The notes below the pieces were generated by a model. The model did no database searches. It was not told the DNA's origin and was given only the letters and a program-made list of their open reading frames with translations. Positions 8,043 to 19,700 of a DNA stretch of 64,000 nucleotides are shown in pieces; position 1 is the first letter of the stretch; each line of letters begins with the position of its first letter. The position numbers were made by a program, and so were the translations under genes. Location: the NCBI GenBank assembly GCA_958450365.1, contig CAUEEP010000022.1, forward strand, positions 62,001 to 126,000, written 5' to 3'. The stretch comes from Mesorhabditis belari. Lineage: Eukaryota > Nematoda > Chromadorea > Rhabditida > Rhabditidae.

Positions 8043-11000
8043 TTAGACGAGATAATTTTCGAAATAAACAGCTCTTAGCAAACTGACACTCAATCGCAAC
8101 GAATCCATGCGTTTCGTATTGTTGTAATCGGTGACTAAAGAGGTATTCTCGAAATAGTCAGCGCAATTAGTCGGCATTTTGATCCCACAATTTTGTCCCC
8201 ATCGAAAAGTAACCATCTTTGGATTAAGGATTTTCCTGAAAAAGAGGGAAATACAAAATGAAGTCATGGCTTGAGATTTGAATTAGAGAATGTCTAAGAA
8301 CCTTAGAGAATGCCTAAGGACCTTAGAGAATGCCTAAGAATCTTAGAGAATGCCTCAGAATCTTAGAGAATGCCTAGGAATCTTAGAGAATGCCTAAGAA
8401 TCTTAGAGAATGCCTAGGAATCTTAGAGAATGCCTAGGAATCTTAGAGAATGCCTAAGAATCTTAGAGAATGCCTAAGAATCTTAGAGAATGCCTAAGAA
8501 TCTTAGAGAATGCCTAAGAATCTTAGAGAATGCCTAGGAATCTTAGAGAATGCCTAAGAATCTTAGAGAATGCCTAAGAATTTCTGAGATAAACTATTTA
8601 TCCAGATAGGGTATTCTAACCGGGTCATTGAACTTGTTATAGAAATTATAGAATCTTTATTTCTTTTTCATTTTTGACTTGTAATAACCATTTTTTCCTT
8701 CTTCTATTTCTTTAATATTTATTTTTTAGAAAGATCCGGCGTGGAAAATCGCTTTTGTGAATTGAACAGATGAAAATTGTGATTTTGAAAGTTGTCGAAT
8801 CGGAAGATCGCAAAGAAAAAGAAGCGCTTGCAGTTTTCGCAAAGTTGTTGCAAATTTCTTGAAGAATCCTTTCAATTATGGCAAGAAGAGGTCTCTGAGA
8901 TGCAAAGAAAAAGAAGCACTTGCAGTTGTTACAAAGTTGTTGCAAAGTTGTTACAAATTTCTTAAAGAATCCTTTCAATTATGGCAAGAAGCAGTCTCTG
9001 AGACGCGAAGAAAAAGAAGCGCTTGCAGTTGTCGCAAAGTTGTTGCAAATTTCTTGAAGAATCCTTGAATTATGGCAAGAAAAAGTCTCTGGGAAGTCAT
9101 CGAAAGCTCACGGTCCACAACGGCTGGTCCAAAACGGCTGGTCCAGAATGGCTGGTCCACAACGGCTGGTCCACAATGGCTGGTCCACAACGGCTGGTCC
9201 ACAGCGGCTGGTCCACAATGAAAGCTCACGGTCCACAATTGGACGTCTGTTGTTATTAGAAGATGGCATATTGGACGTTATAAGCCTATGTTATAAGACC
9301 TGACAAGAGCAAAAGAAGGCAATAGGTCAGATCAAGACCTAGCTTCTGCCTTTGCCGAACACCATCTGATTTACGTGGAAATTTTTGTTTTTAAACAACC
9401 CTGCTAAAACATCTCGTAGGTGGAAATTGGTGAATCGCTGGAAAACTAATTTTATTTTCTTTTGAAACTGTTGGGAATTGAATGGAGTTCTTCAATAACA
9501 AATAACAAATAACAAATAAACAAATTTTCTCAATTTCTTCAATAACAACTCACAGAAAAGTCGAATGATGACTGAATCGGCAACTCGTTTGAAAGATCAA
9601 AATCCCGTCTCCGCGTTGATGGTCTAATTCGAAAATTTTCCCTTTACCTATCTTTTCGAAGAGATCGAAACGATTCTTGAGGTACAGCCTCAACCAGAGA
9701 TCATTCTGAAATGATTGTTAATTATTTTTGACTAGATAATTTCAATGATTATGTTCTTTCAAGTACTCACAATGCTAAAAACGATCTTTCGAATGGCAGC
9801 GTTTTCGAAGAAATTCTCATCACATTCATTCAACGGAATTTGTTGAAATGATTCACAATGTTTCATCGTAATGAACGATTTCTCCGGTCGATTGCCCTGA
9901 ATGTAAAGCACTAGATCTAAGATTTTGATTTTGATCACTAGATTTTGATTTTATCTAATCAAAATTCTAACAAATTCCCTTTTCAAAAGTGAACCCAAGT
10001 TAAAGAATAGAAGAAGAATAAACAAATTTAAATATATGTCGTAGCCGCTTACGAAATTCAGCCGCTAACGAATGAGGGTATTTCCGGGCATCGAATCAAA
10101 AAGTCACCCACATAAAAAATGTTCATAATACATATATTTTATAATAAATTTTTGAAATTAGCTCATTTGGTTCAGTAGGAAAATTTTTTTGAGCCCCCAA
10201 AGTTTAGGTTCAAAAATGGCTATAAAAGATTTTCTGCTCAGCCAAAAAACTTGCCTAATAGCTCATTTTGTAGCCAAGTTGATGTAGTTTCTTAAAGTAA
10301 AGCCATCTAAAACAATTTTTCGTTGAAAGTAGGGGAAAGAGGGCGAGGAACAAATTCAGGGCAATTCTCAAATGTGAAAACAGCGACCGGGTTCAACTGA
10401 AGTCGTTCCTCGCCCACTTTCTCCTAGCTTTGAAAAACAAATGCGCAATGTAGCTTTACTTTAAGAAACTACATCAAATTGGCTACAAAATGAGCTATTA
10501 GGCAAGTTTTTTGGCTGAGTAGAAAATTTTTTATAGCCATTTTTGAACCTAAACTTTGGGGGCTCAAAAAAATTTTTCTACTGAACCAAATGAGCTAATT
10601 TCAAAAATTTATTATAAAATATATGTATTATGAACATTTTTTATGTGGGTGACTTTTTGATTCGATGCCCGGAAATACCCTCATTCGTTAGCGGCTGAAT
10701 TTCGTAAGCGGCTACGACATTAAAATTGAAGAATAAAAGAATACACAAGTTTTATGTAATATCTTTAGCTTAAAATTTCCGAAAGCTAAAACTAATACAG
10801 ATTTTGATACAATCTTTTTAGGAAAACTTAGAAAGCCACATTGTATTTGAAAGCTTCAAAACTGTAAAGCGTCAAAATTTCATTTTTCCCAGCCCAGCCC
10901 GTTAAGTTCAGTTTAACAATTTAATTAGTAAACTACCCTAAAGTCTCGAGTATAAGTTCTTGCCTTAATTTACATTTTCAGCAACACCCGAAGCTGGCTG

Positions 11001-11986
11001 TGATTCCAGGAGGGCTAACTCGATTTCTACAACTGCTTGACATCAGCGATGACCATTCAAGGACAATCTAAAGGCTCACTGGGAAGAATGGATGTCCGAT
11101 AGCCGAAACGACCAATTTACCCTGTCGGGACGAAAAAAGAGAGCGAGCTACAAGACAGTTGCGGAATGGGTAAAGAAAAGTTTCGATGCGGTCCCCTCTT
11201 CTTGCATTATCAATGGATTTCGAAGAGCTTTGACGGATGAAACAGTTTCGAAGCTAAGCACAGAATTCTTTTTTATGTCGCTTTAATTCCTTTGAATTTC
11301 TTTCTCTTGGGTTTTTATACATTTTTATTGTTATATAAGATTTTATTATTGTTCTTGGAGCGCGGGATACTACAGGGTGACAGCCTATCATCATTGCTAT
11401 TTGTTATGTGCATGGACGTCTGGATCACTATCGTCATTCAGACGATAGTTTTGAAGAAGACGCTGGAAAGCATCTCTTTCGACCGTCGACGTGGACTTTG
11501 GCCGGATGAAGAGGCCAGGGAGGGATCCATAAGACTGAGCACCGGAGAGGAGCAGGGCGGACGCGCCGAGCCACGCCCGGAGCAACAACAACAAACAAAA
11601 ACAAACAAAGCAACAAGTAACAACAAACAATAACAGCATAAAATTGCTATAACCCTCAATAAATTTACTTCTATTATTGTTCTTAAAAAGCAAAAAAGTT
11701 ATGCTGCAGCCGGGTTCGAACCCTCGACACACCGCACCGGAGACAGCCGTCAATTTGCATGCGAAAACCAAACAGAAATTATACTCGCGACTTTAGGGGT
11801 AATTAGTAATTAGTAAACCTCAAAACCAACCTCAATCGTGATCAAATCGATATATTTTGGGAGATTCTTGTCGTTTATTTTAATGATTCCATTGATTCGT
11901 GTTGATGTTTGCTTGAAACGGTGCAAAGCCTTGAAATCAAGACTCTCAGCGATCTTCAAAATCAATTCATTCGGAAGGAAATCCAT
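8043..11986 (-). CDS. F-box protein, four exons
   Basis: Exons (minus strand): 11986-11819, 9896-9771, 9705-9554, 8235-8043, total 639 nt, 212 residues. Residues 1-45 form an F-box (MDFLPNELILKIAESLDF, then KALHRFKQTSTRING), the module that links substrates to SCF ubiquitin ligases through Skp1. The remaining part (NDLWLRLYLKNRFDLFEKI and on) resembles the variable substrate-binding half of nematode F-box proteins, but I recognise no named domain there. Phases agree at every junction (0, 0, 2) and acceptors read TTTCAG or TTCAG. The first donor (GAG|GTTTAC) is the least certain. Intron 1 carries a 685-bp foldback element and pogo and RT remnants. Confidence 0.72.
8284..8583. repeat. 20-bp minisatellite (AGAATCTTAGAGAATGCCTA)
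   Basis: About fifteen head-to-tail copies with single-base variants (CTAAGAA or CTAGGAA). It lies in the last intron of the F-box gene. There are no spacers, so this is not a CRISPR array. Confidence 0.92.
8823..9087. repeat. About 90-110-bp tandem repeat, three copies
   Basis: Each unit contains AAGAAGCGCTTGCAGTTGTC-like sequence, then AAAGTTGTTGCAAATTTCTT and a TCTCTG motif. Open frames through it on both strands are by-products. Confidence 0.8.
9105..9238. repeat. 14-15-bp minisatellite (CGGCTGGTCCACAA)
   Basis: About nine copies with CAACGG/CAATGG alternation, inside the last intron of the F-box gene. Confidence 0.88.
10036..10720. mobile_element. 685-bp foldback MITE in intron 1 of the F-box gene
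   Basis: Arms of more than 250 bp: ATGTCGTAGCCGCTTACGAA at the left end and its complement at the right end. Internal blocks such as CATTCGTTAGCGGCTGAATT mirror each other too. The ends (GTCGTAGCCG) resemble those of the composite element at 2061-7816, so the two are probably related families. There is no coding capacity. Confidence 0.85.
10984..11283 (+). pseudogene. Pogo/Tigger-type (DDE_1) transposase fragment, frameshifted
   Basis: Reading from 10984: KLAVIPGGLTRFLQLLDIS, the region around the last catalytic residues of pogo/CENP-B-like transposases (typically IPGGLTxxLQPLDV). Near 11057 the frame shifts, after which LKAHWEEWMSDSRNDQFTLS and WVKKSFDAVPSSCIINGFRR match the C-terminal part of the same family. 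A remnant with no terminal repeats seen; it may be the source family of the pogo-type MITEs elsewhere in the window. Confidence 0.7.
11346..11412 (+). pseudogene. Non-LTR retrotransposon reverse transcriptase fragment
   Basis: The peptide RGILQGDSLSSLLFVMCMD matches the RT motif just upstream of the catalytic domain in non-LTR elements (RGxxQGDxLSPLLF). Only about 22 residues are recognisable. The GC-rich tail (11500-11590) and a B-box-like GGGTTCGAACCC (minus strand, 11711-11722) follow. Confidence 0.55.
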
Positions 11987-12056
11987 TTCAACAAATATTA
12001 ACAGAAGTAAGTTAGTAAGATTGAGATTTTGATTTGAATAAATCAATTTTCTTCGA

Positions 12057-12253
12057 TCAAAACAGCCAATCTTTAAGCAGATACGGACAATTACGCATTT
12101 CGAATGCCTTTTGGCAATTCTCTTTCGCGATTTTGACTTTCAAAATCCCTTTGGCATTGTCCAGTCTTCGGGATTTTCCAGAAAAATTTCTGGAAATTAA
12201 CTGGCTTATGCCTAGAGCATCACATAGAATTCTGCACTTGCTTAGATCCTTCA
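12057..12253 (-). CDS. C-terminal exon of an unrecognised minus-strand gene
   Basis: The minus strand from about 12253 to the TGA at 12057-12059 gives an open frame of about 62 codons (SLKDLSKCRILCDALGISQ at its start, MRNCPYLLKDWLF at its end) with coding-like composition. The likely acceptor is in the last unit of the adjacent 17-bp repeat (GCTGAAG). Upstream exons must lie beyond the minisatellite and were not found. The protein family is not recognised. It ends 71 bp upstream of the F-box start and is a separate gene on the same strand. Confidence 0.45.
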
Positions 12254-12478
12254 GCGACGATGTGACTTCAGCGACGATGTGACTTCAGCGACGATGTGAC
12301 TTCAGCGACGATGTGACTTCAGCGACGATGTGACTTCAGTGACGATGTGACTTCAGCGACGATGTGACTTCAGCGACGATGTGACTTCAGCGACGATGTG
12401 ACTTCAGCGACGATGTGACTTCAGCGACGATGTGACTTCAGCGACGATGTGACTTCAGCGACGATGTCACTTCAGCTA
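12249..12478. repeat. 17-bp minisatellite (CTTCAGCGACGATGTGA)
   Basis: About thirteen nearly identical copies. One unit has CAGTGACG instead of CAGCGACG. Confidence 0.93.
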
Positions 12479-12721
12479 CAGGCTTTCGAACATTGTTCGA
12501 AATCGTTGTAGCTATAAAATATTCAAAAGGCAAGAAAGTGAAAATGAGGAATTAGAACGAGAGTCAACGATTTCACGGCCCGAAGCTTATTAATCTTTTT
12601 CAAAAGTTTCAAAACTATACAAGAAGGCTATTCAAAAACACTGGCCACATTCGACTGGCACTGAAGAAGCTTATGCTTCTTCCCATTTCGGCCAGGAGAA
12701 TTTCTTTTTTTGGCTACAAAT

Positions 12722-12860
12722 TTAACATGCTTGTAACTTTTGATAGAGAGCCACTTTGCAAAAACGGAAAGCAGATTCGGAATCAGCGTGAAATTCTGCA
12801 TCGAAAGGTCTAGGTCTCGATCCAAAAAGCTCACCTTAAGTTGGTGCACTTCTCTTGTAA
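12722..12860. repeat. One-armed copy of the element at 307-1011
   Basis: Contains AACTTTTGATAGAGAGCCAC and GCAAAAACGGAAAGCAGATT, and ends CTCTTGTAA. A further copy is at 31995-32135. Confidence 0.7.
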
Positions 12861-12868
12861 GCTGAATA

Positions 12869-13172
12869 CCGTATTTTCTCTAATAGTAGTGGACCCCTCC
12901 GGGCCGAGTTGAGTTAAATAGATTGATTAATTCAATTTGGTAAAGAACTTTGGTACTTATAAGTTATCTCCCCCTTCTCCTAGAAAAAAAAAACCAAGCG
13001 CTCAGCAGACTGAAATTTTCCTCACCCACCTCTCCACCAATGTTCCGTTGCGCTTCGCTGATGCAGTTAAATGCTAATTTTGCGCATATGCTAATTGAAT
13101 TTCTAGTTTCGCATTGCCTGTTTAAATTGTTTTAGACAATATAGAAACTATAGAAAATATAAGAAAACACGG
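12869..13172. mobile_element. Pogo-type MITE, copy A
   Basis: Starts CCGTATTTTCTCTAATAGTA after a TA and ends near AAAACACGG before a TA. Internal sequence differs from the other copies. Confidence 0.6.
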
Positions 13173-13186
13173 TAATTAGACTATTA

Positions 13187-13400
13187 CCGTCTTTTCTCTA
13201 ATAGTAGTCACCAAGCCGAGTCGAGTTGATCACTATTTTACGGTTTCCAAGCTTTTGCAGAAGTCCAACACTTAAATCCCCCACTAGATCTCATCGTCAG
13301 CTACATTTTACGACCCCATATCGATAGGTTCTGATAAGCGGTTCTCGAGATTTCGAGGAATTTAGGCAACGCCAGGGTGCATTACTTAGAGAGAATACGG
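13187..13400. mobile_element. Pogo-type MITE, copy B (214 bp)
   Basis: Ends CCGTCTTTTCTCTAATAGTA and AGAGAGAATACGG, flanked by TA on both sides. The interior (TTCTGATAAGCGGTTCTCGA) is shared with 30893-31292 and, inverted, with 33752-33970. Confidence 0.8.
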
Positions 13401-13917
13401 TAAATAAGTTTTTTTTTTTGGATTGGCCTAGGGCTTAACCTTGAAATCCGTTTCGTGAGTCCAATGAAATAACGACTTTATTATTATCATTAACATGAAA
13501 TATGGGAGTTTATGTAACACAAGTTGATGCAATAGTGGTGACGGTAAATCAATATACAAAGTAAATACATAATAAATCAGCAGTAAATCAATAAACAAAA
13601 ATCGTTTCAGCACAAATTTGGAATCAAAAATTTCAGAAGTTTGCCTTGAAAAACGATCATGATTTGGCTTAAACGTGTAGAAAGCGCCTTAATCTGTCGA
13701 AATATGATGAGGTGATCTCCCCTGAGAACCCGATGGACTTTCTTGGTAGGGAAAGTGCCTGGCGCCAAAATTTCCTTCTATTAGAGGCTTCTATTAGAAT
13801 GAATACGGTATTTCTTATCTAAATCTTTTTACAATCTCCATTTGTTCAACAAAATTCAACAACTTGCAGCTCTACTTGTGTGAAGACAAAAATATTGAAA
13901 CTGTTGCAAGATGCCAA
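13401..13917. other. Non-coding spacer
   Basis: AT-rich sequence with a partial pogo-like end (ATTAGAATGAATACGG near 13795). No credible exon. Confidence 0.4.
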
Positions 13918-14212
13918 AGTTACTCATTGATCTAAGCCAGAGGCGAGAAGCTACACATTGATCTTAGCCAGAGGCGAGAAGCTACACATTGATCTTAGCC
14001 AGAGGCGAGAAGCTACACATTGATCTTAGCCAGAGGCCAGAAGCTACACATTGATCTTAGTCAGAGGCGAGAAGCTGTCCATTAAGCTTAGCAAGAGACC
14101 AGAAGCTACATATTGATCTAAGCCAGAGGCCAGAAGCTACACATTGATCTTAGGCAGAGACCAGAAGCTACCCTTTGATCTTAGCCAGAGGCCAGAAGCT
14201 GTCCATTGATCT
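13918..14212. repeat. 31-bp minisatellite (ATTGATCTTAGCCAGAGGCG)
   Basis: About nine diverged copies, alternating GAAGCTACACATTG and GAAGCTGTCCATTG starts. Confidence 0.88.
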
Positions 14213-15230
14213 TATCTTGCATAAAGTTGGTGATATGGAAACAGAATTTGCATTTTAATAAAGTTACATTTATAAGCCTTTATTTGCTTAGAAGATGGAA
14301 AAGAATGAAAAGAAATTGATTAAGCCAAAATTCTTTAATTTAAAATTCAAGTTAATTCCAAATAACCGACTTGACGGGGAATTTTTTCGCAGAAACAAAT
14401 GCTAATTTTTTGTCTATTTAACAGTCTTGGCTTTTGTCTATTTAAACTGTCTATTTAACCCGAAAGTACTCTTCTTTCGTATGGCCAAAGCACTTGAATA
14501 TTATGCTTCCATACTAATCATTATCATTGTCTTTTGCAAGATCCATTTGTTCAACAACGTGCAGCCTATCGCCATTCGAGTTTCCCTCAACTTTTCCCTT
14601 TTCTTTTCCCCTTTTCTTTCCCTTTCCTTTCCCTTTTCTTTTCTTTTCAACCACCATCTCGACCGACTTTTTGTGGCCCGTTTTTGGGTAAAAAAAAAAA
14701 ACTTTGTGATGAGCGATGAAATGGCAATTCTAATCACCGATTTCTCTTCTCTTTTTCCCCATTTTTCTTTCATTCTTTTCACCAATTTGACCTTCAACTT
14801 TTTTGCTTTTCTTCACAGATGAGGTCATTTTTGTGTCTCCTTTTGTTGACCGATCATTTTATGGTTAATAAATTCTCACTTTCTTTTTTTTTTGTTGATG
14901 TTTATTTAACTTAGTTTACACTTAGTGTCATATCCACTGCAATAGAGCTATTCAAATTTGAAAATGATAATCGTTTTGATTTTGTTTTGATTCCTACTGT
15001 AGTGGATATGAGAAATGCTCTAGTATGCTTTAAATTTATTTATCTGATAGTATTTGTTAACATATGAATCGGCTTCTTTCTTTCGAATCGAATTTCGAAT
15101 TTCTTTCGAATCTAACAGTGGAAGTTGTAAGTTGTTGAGGTTGTAAGTTGTTGGAGTTCTTTCGAATCTAGCAGAGTTGAATACCTGATTAATTGTTGAT
15201 CAATCAACTTTCTGAATATTCTTTCTAGCT
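14213..15230. other. Non-coding pyrimidine-rich region
   Basis: Contains a T/C-rich tract (14580-14660, TTTCCCTTTTCTTTTCC-type). A 150-bp block containing TTTGTTAACATATGAATCGGC and AAGTTGTAAGTTGTTG is repeated at 15050-15240 and 15290-15490. Open frames on either strand are low-complexity by-products. Confidence 0.45.
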
Positions 15231-15560
15231 ATTCTTTCTTTCTTTCTTTCTTTCTTCCTTTCAACTTTCTCAGAACTAGTAACCTTACCAATTTGTATTT
15301 GTTAACATATGAATCGGCTATGCTTCTTTCTTTCGAATCTAACAGTTGAAGTTGTAAGTTGTTGAGGTTGTAAGTTGTTGAGGTTGTAAGTTGTTGGAGT
15401 TGCAAGTTGTTGAAGTTCTTTCGAATCTAGCAGAGTTGAATACCTGATTAATTGTTGATCAATCAATTTTCTGAATATTCTTTCTAGCTATTCTTTCTTT
15501 CTTCCTTTCTTCCTTTCTTTCTTCCTTCCTTTCTTCCTTTCTTTCTATCAACTTTCTCAG
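15231..15560. repeat. TTTC/CTTT microsatellite tracts
   Basis: Pyrimidine tetranucleotide runs at 15233-15262 and 15490-15546, each following a copy of the same unique block. Confidence 0.85.
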
Positions 15561-15892
15561 AACTAGTAACCTTACCAAAGCTTATACAAAATTTAGATTC
15601 AAAGTTCAATAACAAGCAAGTGGATTTGACCAAGACGGAGTACGGAATAAAGAGTACATTAAATACAGCTACAGCTACGTTGTTAATTAAGCTGATTAAA
15701 CTACGTATTAAACTGATTAAACTGATTAAACTACCATAACCTTTGATTAAATAAAAATGGTAAAAAATGGACGAAACTCTTTCGAAAGCGAATTGGCCAA
15801 GTACTCTAGCTTTTTCATAACAAATTTTGCACAAAACACTTGAAATTTCAAAGCGAATAGGTATTGCAAAAATAAATGCATTAAGGCTATCA

Positions 15893-16474
15893 TCTAAGGC
15901 TGTTAATTGATAGAATCTAAAGCTGTTAATTCATAGAATCTAACGCTGTTAATTGATAGAATCTAAAGCTGTTAATTGATAGAATCTAAAGCTGTTAATT
16001 CATAGAATCTAAAGCTGTTAATTGATAGAATCTAAAGCTGTTAATTCATAGAATCTAAAGCTGTTAATTGATAGAATCTAAAGCTGTTAATCGATAGAAT
16101 CTAAAGCTGTTAACTCATAGAATCTAAAGCTGTTAATTCATAGAATCTAACGCTGTTAATTCATAGAATCTAAAGCTGTTAATTCATAGAATCTAACGCT
16201 GTTAATTCATAGAATCTAACGCTGTTAATTCATAGAATCTAACGCTGTTAATTCATAGAATCTAACGCTGTTAATTCAGAGAATCTAAAGCTGTTAATTC
16301 ATAGAATCTAACGCTGTTAATTCATAGAATCTAAAGCTGTTAATTCATAGAATCTAAAGCTGTTAATTGATAGAATCTAAAGCTGTTAATTGATAGAATC
16401 TAAAGCTGTTAATTGATAGAATCTAAAGCTGTTAATTGATAGAATCTAACGCTGTTAATTCAGAGAATCTAAAG
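15893..16474. repeat. 23-bp minisatellite (CTAAAGCTGTTAATTGATAGAAT)
   Basis: About twenty-five copies, with AAAGC/AACGC and GATAG/CATAG variants arranged in blocks. It lies just upstream of the secreted-protein gene. Confidence 0.94.
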
Positions 16475-16764
16475 CAAATCTGAAATGCCATCAAACCCAT
16501 CTTTCCCTTATCACATCCTATCACCACTTTTTCTTCTTTTCCTCAAAACTATCAAACATTTCAACGATCAAATTTTCTCTTTTTTTTTCGTCCCAGCATC
16601 GTGACCCTTCCCTTTACCCCAAAAATTTCGAAAACAAAATAATGAAAAGAATTTTTGGGCGCGGCCGAGGAATTGACAGATTTTCTATCATTTTATTTTT
16701 AAAATTTTACCCGTTTAGGAAAATTTGATGAGAAAACGGTGAACAACTGTTCGAAATTCGATCA

Positions 16765-19700
16765 ATGTTACCATTACTATTGATATTTCTCGTGCACATT
16801 GCTTATGCAAGATATCAAGAGGTTGACACGGGTGACGGAAGCTTTTTGAGGTGAGAAAACTCATTGCCATGATACCATTGACTGTTTTGCACAATGTTTA
16901 AATCGATTTCAATTGCTTTGGGTATACTTGGGTTATTCTCAAAGCAATCTTTTAGGCAATGACAGAAGCTAGGTCCTAGCTTTACAACAGATTTGGCCCA
17001 CTCTTCCTGGCTTAGATCTGACTTTAGAAGGCTCTTGTCCTGTCTGGCCTTGTCCTGTTCTGCCTGGTCTTTTTTGCCTGGCCTAGAAGACGAAATTAGA
17101 GCATTCTTGAGCTTAATTGTATAAATTCTCAAGTTTATCTTGGCTTAACTGTATAAATTCTAAAGTTTACCCGAAACAGAAACAGTTGAGCTTTAGCCAA
17201 CTGTTAGCCATAACCAGTGAGGCTAGTAGTGAACTTCTTTGTCTCTAGACTAGACATCGGTGTACTTTATGCTCAACTATGTCACCACAGCGTACTCAAT
17301 TCGTGATAAGAAGTCAAGTGAAAGAATTGAGTGCACGCGTTAGCCTTTTCTTAGAACACATTACCAAAACACAAGAAATTTCTCCAGAAAAACCCTCAAA
17401 GCAAAGGAGATTTTCTTGAATTAAACCAAGAAGGCAAGAGTTTTCTGTTCTGTTTCTGTTCTGTGACACTGTTCACCGATAAAAAGCTCATTATTCAGTT
17501 AAGTAGGTAAAGAAAGTTTCAATTAAACATAAAGAAGTCATTTATCAAATCAAAATCAAATCAAAATCAAATAAAAATCATCAAAATCAGTAAAACTTAA
17601 AAGTAAAAACTAAAAATTCGTTTATTTAAGTGTTGAGTCGGATGATATCGAATTTGATCTTGATCAACCATATGCGGGAAGAGTGAATTTGAAATTCGGT
17701 GATGAAACGAATCCAATCGGGAAACAATCAATCGCTTTCTTTCATGGCGGATCATATGTATCAGTGATTAATAAAGGAGGAGTAAAGGTATGCATTCGAT
17801 TGTTAACTTGACTTGTACTATTGTTGTTAGTCTGTTGTTAGCCTGGTTTTGCTATCGTATAGTTTCGAAAATGAATTACGCTAGTAAATTTGAGTAAATT
17901 TGAGTAAATTTGAGTAAATTTGAGTAAATTTGAGTAAATTTGAGTAAATTTGAGTAAATTTGAGTAAATTTGAGTAAAATTGAGTAAAAATTGAGTAAAA
18001 TTGAGTAAAATTGAGTAAAATTGAGTAAAATTGAGTAAAATTGAGTAAAATTAAGTAAAATTGAGTAAAATTGAGTAAAATTGAGTAAAATTGAGTAAAA
18101 TTAAGTAAAATTAAGTAAAATTGAGTAAAATTAAGTAAAATTCAGTCAAATTAAGTAAAATTAAGTAAAATTGAGTAAAATTGAGTCAAATTGAGTCAAA
18201 TTGAGTCAAATTGAGTCAAATTAAGTCAAATTCAGTAAAATTAAGTAAATTTCAGTAAAATTAAGTAAAATCAAGTCAAATTAAGTAAAATCAAGTCAAT
18301 TAAGTCAAATTAAGTAAAAAAAACGACAAATTAAGGGAAATTCAGTTATTAGTGACATTAAGTTGGCTAAAAACTTGTCTTTTAGCCAACTCAATGTCAC
18401 CCTAAAAGCATCTAACTTGAAAAGAAAGCTTCTTTTTTCAGATGGAGCGCAAATTCGATGGTGATTTCTGCACGATTCGCCTCAAGGATTGCCATTGTGG
18501 ATCAAGTCGACGAGAACGATTTTTCTCTTCTCAATCAGAAAACGAAGAAAAACAAAACCCCTATCAACAAACCTATCAAACACCGCAAGAAGATTACTAT
18601 ACAACAACAACAACTGAGGCCACATATCCAACACCACCACCACAAGAACAACCAAATCGATACTATTACAATACTCAACGACCACCGTCAAAGAAATACA
18701 AGAAAAGGAAATATAAACCGAAACAACCGATGAGAATTGCGGATGATGAGGATTCTGGGCCACCAAAACCGGATTTTGGAGAAGATTATCCACCGGCTGC
18801 CCCACCAGCTCCACCGACAGATCGACCAAGGCAACAGGCGACCCCATATTACACTGATGTATGACCAAATATTTCTAAACATCCGAAAAACCGCGGCGAG
18901 TTTTTCTAGCTGAATGTTTTGCGGTCTATGGGCGCATGGTCTGTGGGCGCATGGTCTGTGGGCGCATGGTCTGTGGGCGCATCGTCTCTGTGGCGCAGTC
19001 AGGAGCGCGCAGGTCTAAGAGTCGCAGGATCTGGGTTCGATTCCCTGTAGTGTCACTCGAGCTTGAGTCTTTAATTTTTGAATTTAAATGGCATAACTAT
19101 AGTATAACCTAAGGCTTTCCAAAGAAGTTTTAGCTTTATTGGTCAAAACACGGTCGAGAAAATGTACAGACAAACAGACAGACATTGCTCTTTTATAGAT
19201 TCAAGAAAAAGCTTCAGATCTTGAGCTCCAGCTTCAGATCTTGAGCTCCAGCTTCAGATCTTGAGCTCCAGCTTCAGATCTTGAGCTCCAGCTTCAGATC
19301 TTGAGCTCCAGCTTCAGATCTTGAGCTCCAGCTTCAGATCTTGAGCTCCAGATCTTGAGCTTCAGATCTTGAGCTTTAGATCTTGAGCTTTAGATCTTGA
19401 GCTTTAGATCTTGAGCTTTAGATCTTGAGCTTTAGATCTTGAGCTTTAGATCTTGAGCTTTAGATCTTGAGCTCCATAGCTTTCAACTTTGATCAACTTC
19501 TGAAAAGCTTTAACTCTTCTACATCAAATTTCCTAGGAAAAGACCGGTCCAATCATCAATCGACGAGTCTCTCTGTCTCCTGGACACGATTTGAATGTAA
19601 AATTTCGATAAGCAATCAATGTTTTCGACAAGTTTCAGATCCAAAGCATTGTCGATTTCGAGATTGGCCATCCCCGAACAGATTGTGTCGATTTAGTCGT

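Noticed and set aside
8284..8583. Regular direct repeats resembling a CRISPR array
   Set aside because: Units abut with no unique spacers and the genome is eukaryotic; it is a minisatellite. The same applies to 15893-16474 and 39679-40290.
18482..18868. Minus-strand 128-codon frame
   Set aside because: Antisense shadow of exon 3 of the secreted-protein gene.
18988..19066. Functional tRNA gene after the GGGCGCATGG repeat
   Set aside because: The anticodon stem does not pair and the acceptor stem has at least two mismatches.
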